Source of the DNA: Methyloligella sp.
GTDB taxonomy: Bacteria; Pseudomonadota; Alphaproteobacteria; Rhizobiales; JALUTE01
DNA: 7,168 bases
Assembly (NCBI GenBank): GCA_027058255.1
Contig: JALUTE010000528.1
Span: forward strand, 1-7,168
Reading direction: 5' to 3'
In this document: positions 1 through 5,628 of the stretch, one piece after another
How the letters are laid out: each line of letters starts with the position of its first letter
Position numbering within the stretch: position 1 is the first letter of the stretch
Notes under the pieces: model-generated
Databases searched by the model: none
What the model was told of the DNA's origin: nothing
The model's input: the letters and a program-made list of their open reading frames with translations, nothing else
Translations under genes and position numbers: made by a program

Positions 1-1051
1 CGTGCAGGGGGCGGCCGAGCTTCTGCCGGGCCTCCTCCACGTCCTCCTCCACATGGGTGGTGATGCCCTTGACCAGGGCATGCTCCAGCCGCTTCTCCAC
101 CGGCCAGCTCCGCCAGGCGGTGTCCTCCTCCTGTCTGACCCCGCCCTTGCCGCGCCAGCGCTCCGCCGCCTCGAGCAGCCGGTCCGTCGCATCCGGGCGG
201 CGATTGAGGATCACGTCCTCGACGAGATCGCGCAGCTCCGGCTCGATCTCGTCATAGATGGCGAGCTGGCCCGCATTGACGATGCCCATGTCGAGCCCGG
301 CGCGGATGGCGTGGTAGAGAAACACCGAATGCATGGCCTCGCGCACCGGCGTGTTGCCGCGAAAGGCGAAGGAGAGGTTGGAGATGCCGCCCGAGACATG
401 GGCATGCGGCAGCTCGGCCTTGATGCGCCTGACCGCCTCGATGAACTCGACGGCGTAATTGTCATGCTCGGCCATGCCCGTGGCGACGGCGAACACATTG
501 GGGTCGAAAATGATGTCCTCGGGCGGAAAGCCGACCTTCCGTGTCAGGAGGTCGTAGGCCCGCTTGCAGATGGCGAATTTGCGCGCGGCCGTGTCCGCCT
601 GGCCCTGCTCGTCGAAGGCCATGACCACGGTTGCCGCGCCATAGCGCAGGATTTTCTCCGCCTGCTCCAGGAACGGGCCCTCCCCCTCCTTCAGGCTGAT
701 GGAGTTGACGATGGCCTTGCCCTGGACGCATTTGAGGCCCGCCTCGATCACCGACCACTTGGAGCTGTCGATCATCACAGGCACCCGGGCGATGTCCGGC
801 TCGGAGGCGATCAGGTTGAGGAAGGTGACCATGGCCCGCTCGCTGTCGAGCAGGCCCTCGTCCATGTTGACGTCGATGATCTGGGCGCCGTTCTCCACCT
901 GCTTGCGCGCAATGGCGAGCGCCGCCTCGTAGTCGCCCGCCTCGATCAGCTTGCGAAAGCGGGCCGAGCCGGTGACATTGGTGCGCTCACCGATATTGAT
1001 GAAGCCGGTTGCGGCGGATGATGCCGCGCTGGCGGGCATGGGCGTGGTCAC
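1..1051 (-). CDS. metH: Cobalamin-dependent methionine synthase, pterin-binding/cap part (split MetH), 3' end cut by window
   Basis: This gene encodes the methyltetrahydrofolate-binding part of B12-dependent methionine synthase, which supplies the methyl group passed via cobalamin to homocysteine in the cytoplasm. The 350 visible residues run through the pterin-binding barrel (about residues 17–285; motifs FINIGERTNVTGSARF, IIDVNMDEG, MIDSSKWSVIE, MAFDEQGQADT, IIFDPNVFAVATG and MGIVNAGQLAIYD). They then enter the cap helices before the B12 domain (WRSWPVEKRLEHALVKGI, about 313–330). The B12 and activation domains, if present, lie left of the window. The usual N-terminal homocysteine (Hcy) domain of about 330–350 residues is absent. 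The GTG start at 1051 overlaps the vapC stop as GTGA; a GAGGAG at 1063–1068 could serve as ribosome binding site, although its 11-nt spacing is long. An in-frame ATG at 1039 is the alternative start. Split MetH forms are known in Alphaproteobacteria; the Hcy-domain partner must be encoded elsewhere. Confidence 0.93.
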   Translation of the reverse strand, partial: MTTPMPASAASSAATGFINIGERTNVTGSARFRKLIEAGDYEAALAIARKQVENGAQIIDVNMDEGLLDSERAMVTFLNLIASEPDIARVPVMIDSSKWSVIEAGLKCVQGKAIVNSISLKEGEGPFLEQAEKILRYGAATVVMAFDEQGQADTAARKFAICKRAYDLLTRKVGFPPEDIIFDPNVFAVATGMAEHDNYAVEFIEAVRRIKAELPHAHVSGGISNLSFAFRGNTPVREAMHSVFLYHAIRAGLDMGIVNAGQLAIYDEIEPELRDLVEDVILNRRPDATDRLLEAAERWRGKGGVRQEEDTAWRSWPVEKRLEHALVKGITTHVEEDVEEARQKLGRPLH

Positions 1052-1464
1052 GGGTCTTGGTGCTCCTCGAAGTTGAACTGCTGGTGCTGGAGCCCCCGAA
1101 CCCGCGCAATGGTGTGGAAATCCCGATCATTGTGCAGAAGCGTTAAGCCGTTCTCCAGAGCGAGCTGCGCGATGCAGCAGTCCACGACGCTGCGCACCGT
1201 CAGTCCGCGCCGACGAAGGTCGAAGAATATGCGTGCCGCCCCGGACCAGGAATGCCGGTTCGGGGCCACGATCTCGATCGTGCGAAGATAGCCATGAATG
1301 GCGTCCCAATCCGCCACGTCGCGAGCCCCCATCAACAGTTCGAGCTCCGTAAAGGTGGATGTGCACAGGTCACGCTCTTCGCACTCGGACAGCAAACGGG
1401 CGACCTTTTGCCCGCTCCGGTCCCGCAGCACGTCAACCAGAACCGTCGTGTCAATCAGGATCAT
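1048..1464 (-). CDS. vapC: VapC-family PIN-domain ribonuclease toxin
   Basis: This is a 138-residue PIN-domain protein, the usual size of VapC toxins, which are Mg-dependent ribonucleases that cut tRNA or rRNA sites. The acidic PIN residues are all present: D5 in MILIDTTVLVDVL, E42 in TELELLMGA, D95 in SVVDCCIAQLA, and D113/D115 in LLHNDRDF. The active site therefore looks intact. The reading frame is open further upstream (to 1524), but the ATG at 1464 gives the canonical PIN N-terminus and a 14-nt overlap with the vapB stop. No good ribosome binding site precedes it, so translation is probably coupled to vapB. Its own stop codon overlaps the metH start by 4 nt, which is unusual for a toxin gene. 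The RNA target cannot be read from the sequence. Confidence 0.9.
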   Translation of the reverse strand: MILIDTTVLVDVLRDRSGQKVARLLSECEERDLCTSTFTELELLMGARDVADWDAIHGYLRTIEIVAPNRHSWSGAARIFFDLRRRGLTVRSVVDCCIAQLALENGLTLLHNDRDFHTIARVRGLQHQQFNFEEHQDP

Positions 1465-1717
1465 AGCGACTGAACCGAAGCTTGCGAGGATCGAAACCTT
1501 CGTAGAACCGCACCTTTCCAACAAGTTCGGTCAAACTCACCGCAGTCGTCTCCCGCGAAGACGCAGTGTCACCGCGCCCCCCAGCATTCCTTCCGCTCTG
1601 CCGGCCAAGCAAGACCTTTAGCGCTGCCTCGACAGCCTCCTCGCTGCTCGCCGCGCCGGTGAGCTTGCGCGCCTCCTCGAGGAGCGCCTCGTCCGCCTCG
1701 ACCAGAACCTTGCCCAT
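1451..1717 (-). CDS. vapB: VapB-type antitoxin of the adjacent VapC
   Basis: This 88-residue protein lies directly upstream of vapC and overlaps it by 14 nt, the standard antitoxin-then-toxin order. The N-terminal 40 residues (MGKVLVEADEALLEEARKLT, then SSEEAVEAALKVLLGRQ) have the strand–helix–helix pattern of the VapB ribbon-helix-helix DNA-binding family. A Gly/Ser-rich linker (about 41–58) follows. The C-terminal tail, SLTELVGKVRFYEGFDP and on, resembles the toxin-binding segment of such antitoxins. The start at 1717 is only 8 nt after the DUF302 stop, with a weak GAGAG before it. There is thus no separate intergenic operator; any autoregulatory site must lie inside the DUF302 gene or upstream of it. 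The family call comes from pattern and context, not from a database search. Confidence 0.83.
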   Translation of the reverse strand: MGKVLVEADEALLEEARKLTGAASSEEAVEAALKVLLGRQSGRNAGGRGDTASSRETTAVSLTELVGKVRFYEGFDPRKLRFSRYDPD

Positions 1718-1725
1718 CGCTGCTC

Positions 1726-2112
1726 TCACAATCCTTCGATCACCGATTTGAGGAGACCCTGCACCTCGGTCGCGATGGCGGCGAGCGCCGGGTTCTCGAT
1801 GGCCTGCATGGAGGCCATGGGATCGACGGCGGAGACCTCCACCTTGCCGTCCTCGCGCTGCTGCACCAGGACGTTGCAGGGCAGCATGGTGCCGATCTTG
1901 TCCTCCGCCTGCAGCGCCTTGTAGGCAAAGCCCGGATTGCAGGCACCCAGAATCACATAGGGGCGGAAGTCCACGTCGATCTTCTTCTTCAGCGTCGCCT
2001 TGACGTCGATGGTGGTGAGCACGCCGAAGCCCTTCTCCTTCAGCGCCTCGGTGACCTTGTCGATCGCCTGGTCGAACGGCATGTCGACCGTCTTGGTGAA
2101 GTGGTAGCTCAT
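1726..2112 (-). CDS. DUF302 family protein
   Basis: This 128-residue soluble protein belongs to the DUF302 family (COG3439 type), whose biochemical role is not established. Family features visible are the N-terminal strand MSYHFTKTVDMPFDQAIDKV, the GFGVLTTIDVKATLKKKI segment (about residues 28–45), the cysteine motif ILGACNPGFAYKALQ and the second cysteine motif MLPCNVLVQQ. There is no signal peptide or membrane segment. The reading frame is open further upstream, but ATG 2112 has an AAGGAG at 2121–2126 with 8-nt spacing and gives the normal family N-terminus. It lies between the tRNA and vapB, and its stop is 8 nt from the vapB start, so it is probably co-transcribed with vapBC and metH. Whether it contributes to the toxin–antitoxin function is unknown. 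Confidence 0.88.
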   Translation of the reverse strand: MSYHFTKTVDMPFDQAIDKVTEALKEKGFGVLTTIDVKATLKKKIDVDFRPYVILGACNPGFAYKALQAEDKIGTMLPCNVLVQQREDGKVEVSAVDPMASMQAIENPALAAIATEVQGLLKSVIEGL

Positions 2113-2120
2113 GATCGGAT

Positions 2121-2126
2121 CTCCTT
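2121..2126 (-). promoter_or_regulatory. Ribosome binding site deciding the DUF302 start
   Basis: The minus strand reads AAGGAG 8 nt before the ATG at 2112. This is the strongest Shine–Dalgarno match of the left block and selects this start over upstream in-frame codons. Confidence 0.8.
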
Positions 2127-2170
2127 GGGTGACATGGCGCCGGGCCCGGCCCGACAAGGGCCTGCGCATC

Positions 2171-2193
2171 GCCCTGCCGGCCGATCGCAGGGC
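2171..2193 (-). other. GC-rich hairpin just downstream of the tRNA
   Basis: A perfect 7-bp inverted repeat (GCCCTGC … GCAGGGC) with a 9-nt loop begins one base past the tRNA CCA end. On the minus strand no T-run follows it, so it is not a normal rho-independent terminator. It could be a processing or partial termination structure between the tRNA and the DUF302 operon, or a chance pairing in GC-rich DNA. Confidence 0.35.
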
Positions 2194-2194
2194 A

Positions 2195-2271
2195 TGGTGG
2201 GCCCGGCAGGACTCGAACCTGCAACCAGACGGTTATGAGCCGTCGGCTCTAACCAATTGAGCTACGGGCCC
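2195..2271 (-). tRNA. tRNA with CAU anticodon, probably tRNA-Ile2
   Basis: This is a complete 77-nt cloverleaf with encoded CCA. It has an acceptor GGGCCCG/CGGGCCC, D stem GCTC/GAGC, anticodon stem GACGG/CCGTC around loop CTCATAA, a 5-nt variable loop TGGTT, T arm GCAGG-TTCGAGT-CCTGC and discriminator A. The CAT anticodon fits elongator Met, initiator Met or Ile2 (lysidine-modified, reading AUA). A fully paired acceptor starting G1–C72 argues against initiator tRNA. The consecutive C4–G69 and C5–G68 pairs match features recognised by the lysidine synthetase TilS, so Ile2 is preferred over elongator Met. It is transcribed toward the DUF302–vapBC–metH genes, 82 nt away. Confidence 0.93.
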
Positions 2272-2472
2272 GAACCCGACCGCATTGTGCACGGAATGGC
2301 CCCCTATAGCAGAGTTTACCCTGAGTGCGAAACATCGCGTTTGCTCCGCCCGGGCGCGCGCAATGCACCTGTTCGCGCCCGATTATCATGCTATTTAGGG
2401 CGGGATGCGCCAGCCTTCCAGCGATCGCCAGGCGCACCGAACCGCGAGCGCGAAGGCTCGCCGGCGGAGCCG
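2272..2472. other. Divergent intergenic region between the tRNA and the SIMPL gene
   Basis: This stretch of about 200 bp separates the minus-strand tRNA from the plus-strand SIMPL gene and should hold promoters for both directions. It contains the AT-richer patches around 2303–2340 and 2381–2397 (GATTATCATGCTATTTA), the second of which could include a plus-strand -10 element. I found no convincing -35 partner for that one. No small gene or RNA is evident. Confidence 0.4.
2303..2331 (-). promoter_or_regulatory. Possible sigma-70 promoter for the tRNA
   Basis: The minus strand shows TTCGCA (2331–2326), a 17-bp spacer, and TATAGG (2308–2303), each matching the consensus at 4 of 6 positions. Transcription would start about 25 nt before the tRNA. 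The match is only moderate and rests mainly on spacing and position. Confidence 0.35.
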
Positions 2473-3198
2473 ATGAGGACCGACATGACGCCCCGACAGA
2501 CTGCCATCCTGCCCCTCGCCCTCCTCGTGGCGGCGCTCGCTCCCGTCTTTGCCGGCTCCGCCATGGCGGCCTCGGCCAAGCGGACCATCACCCTGTCCGC
2601 CACGGGCCGCGTGCTGGCGCGCCCGGACATGGCGCGCATCTCCACGGGCGTGGTGAGCGAGGCGAAGACCGCCCGCGAGGCGCTGGACGCCAACAGCCGG
2701 GCCATGGCGCGGGTGATCAAGGGCCTGAAGGCCCAGGACATTGCGGACGCGGACATGCGCACGAGCGACTTCCAGGTCCGGCCCAAATATCAGCACTATC
2801 GCGACGGGCGCCCGCGCGAGATCGTCGGCTACCAGGTCTCCAACACGGTGCATATTCGCGTGCGCGACCTCTCGAGGCTCGGGCAGATCCTCGACATGGT
2901 GGTGAGCCTCGGCTCCAACCAGATCGGCGGCATCGCATTCGAGGTCAAGAATGCGGAGAAGCTGCGCGACGAGGCACGCCGCAAGGCGGTCGAGACCGCC
3001 ATCGCACGGGCCAGGCTCTATGCCAGGGCGGCAGGGGTGCGCCTCGGCAAGGTGCTGCGGATCGAGGAAGGCGGCGCAGCGCCCGTGCCGCGCCCCTTCG
3101 CGGAGCGCACGGCCATCGTCGCCAAGGCGGCGCCCCCCATCGAGGCTGGCAGTCAGACCATCGAGGCGCATGTGACCATGACCTGGTCCCTGCGTTGA
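2473..3198 (+). CDS. Periplasmic SIMPL-domain (DUF541) protein, BP26/OMP28-like
   Basis: This 241-residue exported protein has a SIMPL/DUF541 domain. Residues 1–32 form a Sec signal peptide: a short polar start, the hydrophobic core ILPLALLVAALAPVFAG, and an AMA cleavage motif before ASAKR. The mature part carries ITLSATGRVLARPDMARIS, then EAKTAREALDANSRAM, DMRTSDFQVRPKY, IVGYQVSNTVHIRVRDL and EARRKAVETAIARARLYARA, ending in a strand, VTMTWSLR. This order and spacing closely follow Brucella BP26/OMP28, a periplasmic immunogenic protein that forms a large oligomeric ring; the cellular role of the family is still unclear. Two starts are possible: ATG 2473 (GGCGGAG before it) and ATG 2485 (GAGGA 5 nt before it). 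Both keep the signal peptide. It stands alone, with no enzymatic context. Confidence 0.9.
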   Translation: MRTDMTPRQTAILPLALLVAALAPVFAGSAMAASAKRTITLSATGRVLARPDMARISTGVVSEAKTAREALDANSRAMARVIKGLKAQDIADADMRTSDFQVRPKYQHYRDGRPREIVGYQVSNTVHIRVRDLSRLGQILDMVVSLGSNQIGGIAFEVKNAEKLRDEARRKAVETAIARARLYARAAGVRLGKVLRIEEGGAAPVPRPFAERTAIVAKAAPPIEAGSQTIEAHVTMTWSLR

Positions 3199-3228
3199 CG
3201 CGGTCCCTGCGCCCCTGATGGAGCGCGC

Positions 3229-3636
3229 ATGAAGCAAGAGGACCGAGCGAGGACCATGGCACCCGACGATCTGGGACAGTGGGACGTGGTGCGGCTCGCG
3301 GGCAAGCAGGGCCCGTCAGCGCCCGCCGGCACCGAGGCCCTCGCCCTGGTGGTCTCCACGCGCTGGGTGCGCGAGAAGGCCGGCGTCGTGTGGACCGTCG
3401 CCATAGATCCCCTGGACAGCCCGGCCGCGAGAGCCCGCACGGCCTATGACGTCAAGCTCTTCTCGCCCAGGGCGGCCGGGCTCAAGGGGCCGGCCATTGT
3501 CCGCGCCGGCGCCATCTCCACCCTCCGGCCGGACCGGATTGCCGAACGGCTCGGCACGATCACCGACTTCGACTCCGAGAATGTCGAGCTCAAGATCTTC
3601 GAATGCCTCGGCTGGACCACGGCCAAGCGTTCATGA
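3229..3636 (+). CDS. Small protein with a PemK/MazF-like pattern, possibly a degenerate orphan toxin
   Basis: This 135-residue soluble protein starts 30 nt after the SIMPL gene with GGAG 5 nt before ATG 3229; ATG 3256 is an alternative start. Its layout recalls the PemK/MazF barrel: an N-terminal QWDVVRLAGK strand, a central ALALVVSTRW strand, AIDPLDSP, then YDVKLFSP, AAGLKGPAIVRAGAISTL and RIAERLGTIT. By eye, the residues that act in E. coli MazF are not matched: the Arg of the RPAVVLS motif is replaced by Ala, and the Thr of PCTTQ falls in DPLDS. There is no antitoxin-like gene before or after it. It may be a non-toxic member of the fold. The assignment is by pattern only; it could be an unrelated conserved alphaproteobacterial protein. 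Confidence 0.5.
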   Translation: MKQEDRARTMAPDDLGQWDVVRLAGKQGPSAPAGTEALALVVSTRWVREKAGVVWTVAIDPLDSPAARARTAYDVKLFSPRAAGLKGPAIVRAGAISTLRPDRIAERLGTITDFDSENVELKIFECLGWTTAKRS

Positions 3637-3747
3637 CCGTCTCCTGCACGCCAACACCTCCTGCCAGATGCGCGTGAACCATTTTCCCCTCCCGGGCGAC
3701 AAACAAGCATTAACTCCGGTCTGCGATGATCATGCCGGGTTGGCACT

Positions 3748-3753
3748 GGAGGG
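3748..3753 (+). promoter_or_regulatory. Ribosome binding site deciding the membrane-protein start
   Basis: GGAGGG lies 5 nt before ATG 3759. The upstream in-frame ATGs at 3726 and 3732 lack such a site, so 3759 is preferred. Confidence 0.75.
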
Positions 3754-3758
3754 CAAGA

Positions 3759-4259
3759 ATGCAGCATCTGACGGTCGATGACCGCGACCATGTTTCGGTG
3801 AGCACGTTGGGCGCGCGCACGCGCACGGACTGGCGCACGTCGGCCGTTCTGTCTCTGGCCATCTTTCTCGCCCTGCTCGTGATCGCGCGCCTGACCGGCC
3901 TCGCGCTTGCGGACAGGCTCGCGCCCGGCGAGGCCGTCACCCTCGTCAACATGCTGGCGCTCACCGTGCTCGTCTGGCCCGTGGCCGGGCTCGCCCTTCG
4001 CTGTCTTGCCGCGCGGAGGGGCCGGCAGTGCTGGGGCGCTCTGCTCTATCCGCCGGCCGTTGTGGCCTTCATGGTCGTATCCTTCGGAAAGCCTGTTGCG
4101 CTGCCTGAGCTGCCCGCCGCTCTGGAGCTCGCGCCAACGGTGCTGATCGCCGTCATCACCGCCTGGCTCGCACAGGCGCTCGGCACGGTGCTCGCACGTC
4201 CCGCGGCGCCGGCCGGAGCGCTCGACCTCGAGCAGACCGGAACGCCCGCCTCGGGCTGA
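3759..4259 (+). CDS. Small integral membrane protein of unknown family, upstream of dapE
   Basis: I do not recognise this 166-residue protein. A polar N-terminus of about 27 residues (MQHLTVDDRDHVSVSTLGAR and on) is followed by four likely membrane segments. These are VLSLAIFLALLVIARLTGLA (about 30–50), VTLVNMLALTVLVWPVAGLA (about 60–79), a weaker LLYPPAVVAFMVVSFG (about 95–110), and LAPTVLIAVITAWLAQALG (about 122–140). The tail LARPAAPAGALDLEQTGTPA is Ala/Pro-rich and presumably soluble. There are no catalytic motifs. The ATG at 3759 is chosen for its GGAGGG site. The gene ends 73 nt before the preferred dapE start and may be co-transcribed with it, but nothing in the protein links it to lysine synthesis. 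Confidence 0.75.
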   Translation: MQHLTVDDRDHVSVSTLGARTRTDWRTSAVLSLAIFLALLVIARLTGLALADRLAPGEAVTLVNMLALTVLVWPVAGLALRCLAARRGRQCWGALLYPPAVVAFMVVSFGKPVALPELPAALELAPTVLIAVITAWLAQALGTVLARPAAPAGALDLEQTGTPASG

Positions 4260-4332
4260 GGTGCCGAGCCGGGCGGAGCGCAGCCTCCATGCCCCCTTGG
4301 CAGCGCGGGGAAAACCCGTAAGCTGCGCGGCC

Positions 4333-5628
4333 ATGTCCACCGATGCCAATGACATACCCGCCCGACCGCAGGCCGCACCGTCCACGGGCGCCTCGGGCAC
4401 CGGCCGGGTCGACCCGCTCGCTTTTGCGCAGGCCCTCATCCGCTGCCCGAGCGTGACGCCCGAGGAAGGCGGAGCGCTCGACTGGCTGGAGGCGCGGCTT
4501 GCGGGTGCCGGCTTTCGCTGCCACCGCCTGCCCTTCTCCGCCCCCGGCACGCCGGACGTGGACAATCTGTTCGCCCGCATCGGCGCGGGGGCGCCGCATC
4601 TCTGCTTCGCCGGGCACACGGACGTGGTACCGCCGGGGGATGAGCGGGCCTGGACGCATCCGCCCTTCGCCGCCGAGGTGGCGGATGGCGTGCTCTTCGG
4701 CCGCGGTGCGGTGGACATGAAGGGGGCCATCGCGTGCTTCCTCGCCGCCACGCTGCGCCATCTCGCGCAGTGCCCGGAAGGGGTGCCCAAGGGCTCGATC
4801 AGCTTTCTCATCACTGGCGACGAGGAGGGTCCCGCCATCAACGGCACCGCCAAGGTGCTCGACTGGATGGCGCGGGAGGGCGAGATCCCGGACCACTGCC
4901 TGGTGGGCGAGCCGACGAACCCGAAAGCGCTTGGCGAGGAGATCAAGATCGGCCGGCGCGGCAGCCTTCGTGCCGAGCTCACGCTGACGGGCAGGCAGGG
5001 CCATGTGGCCTATCCCCATCTCGCGCGCAATCCCATCCCCGCCATGCTCGCCATTCTCGACGCCTTCCTCGCCGAGCCTCTGGATGCAGGCAGCGCCCAT
5101 TTCGACCCCTCCCATCTGGAGATCACCTCCATCGACGTCGGCAACCGGACAGCGAACGTCATTCCGGCCGAGGTGCGCGCCGCCATCGCCATCCGCTACA
5201 ACGACCGCCACAGGCGCGCCGACCTCGAGACCATGCTGCGCGAGAAGGCTCGCCAAGCCCTGCAAACCGTCGAAGGCGGCGATGGGCTCGCCATGGACCT
5301 GCGCTTCACGGGCCATGGCGACGCGTTCCTCACCACGCCGGGCCGCTTCGCCGACACCCTCGCCGAGGCGGTCCAGGCGGTCACGGGGCGCGTGCCGGCC
5401 CTCACCACCTCGGGCGGCACGTCGGATGCGCGCTTCATCCGCAAGCATTGCCCGGTGATCGAGTTCGGCCTGGTGAACGAGACCATCCACGCCGTCGACG
5501 AGCGCACGCCCGTCACGGACCTTGCGGCGCTCACCGACATCTATGCCCGCTTTCTCGATGGCTATTTCGCCGCCTTCTCGGAGGGGCGGCCGGCCTCGCC
5601 GCCCTCCTCCGCCATCTCCGCCGGATAA
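4333..5628 (+). CDS. dapE: Succinyl-diaminopimelate desuccinylase
   Basis: DapE is a di-zinc M20 amidohydrolase that cleaves N-succinyl-LL-diaminopimelate to succinate and LL-diaminopimelate, feeding lysine and peptidoglycan synthesis. From ATG 4333 it has 431 residues, against about 375–377 in E. coli and Haemophilus. The metal and catalytic residues are present: H95 and D97 in AGHTDVVPPGD, D128 in RGAVDMKGAIA, E164/E165 in ITGDEEGPA, E193 in LVGEPTNPK and H386 in NETIHAVDE. The dimerisation domain contains GRRGSLRAELTLTGRQGHVA. The extra length is a polar, Ala/Pro-rich N-terminus of about 30 residues and a C-terminal tail (EGRPASPPSSAISAG). The frame is open back to GTG 4261, but that start would lengthen an already long N-terminus. 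The Shine–Dalgarno site is weak at both starts. The 3' end overlaps truA antisense by 67 bp. Confidence 0.96.
   Translation: MSTDANDIPARPQAAPSTGASGTGRVDPLAFAQALIRCPSVTPEEGGALDWLEARLAGAGFRCHRLPFSAPGTPDVDNLFARIGAGAPHLCFAGHTDVVPPGDERAWTHPPFAAEVADGVLFGRGAVDMKGAIACFLAATLRHLAQCPEGVPKGSISFLITGDEEGPAINGTAKVLDWMAREGEIPDHCLVGEPTNPKALGEEIKIGRRGSLRAELTLTGRQGHVAYPHLARNPIPAMLAILDAFLAEPLDAGSAHFDPSHLEITSIDVGNRTANVIPAEVRAAIAIRYNDRHRRADLETMLREKARQALQTVEGGDGLAMDLRFTGHGDAFLTTPGRFADTLAEAVQAVTGRVPALTTSGGTSDARFIRKHCPVIEFGLVNETIHAVDERTPVTDLAALTDIYARFLDGYFAAFSEGRPASPPSSAISAG

Noticed and set aside
2..1021. A 339-codon open frame on the plus strand across metH
   Set aside because: It is the codon-aligned antisense shadow of metH in GC-rich DNA. 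The minus strand gives an unmistakable MetH pterin domain, while this frame shows no family motif.
2139..2150. A 12-bp palindrome GCCGGGCCCGGC upstream of DUF302 as an operator for VapBC
   Set aside because: It is pure G/C and could easily arise by chance, and it is not paired with a promoter element.
2142..2207. A 9-bp direct repeat GGGCCCGGC (2142–2150 and 2199–2207) as a possible tRNA attachment-site duplication
   Set aside because: It is too short and too GC-rich to separate from chance. There is no integrase and no longer copy of the tRNA 3' end in the window.
1451..2224. A single 257-codon minus-strand frame running from inside the tRNA through to the vapB end
   Set aside because: It is a fusion of the vapB frame with an out-of-frame shadow of DUF302. 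vapB has its own ATG at 1717 and the DUF302 protein is in another frame.
2395..3237. A 280-codon minus-strand frame opposite the SIMPL gene
   Set aside because: It is the codon-position shadow of a clearly secreted SIMPL-domain protein; it is His/Arg-rich with no recognisable domain.
3444..4982. A 512-codon minus-strand open frame opposite the MazF-like, membrane-protein and dapE genes
   Set aside because: It is low-complexity and Ser/Arg-rich with no motif or ribosome binding site, and it spans three better-supported genes and their gaps.
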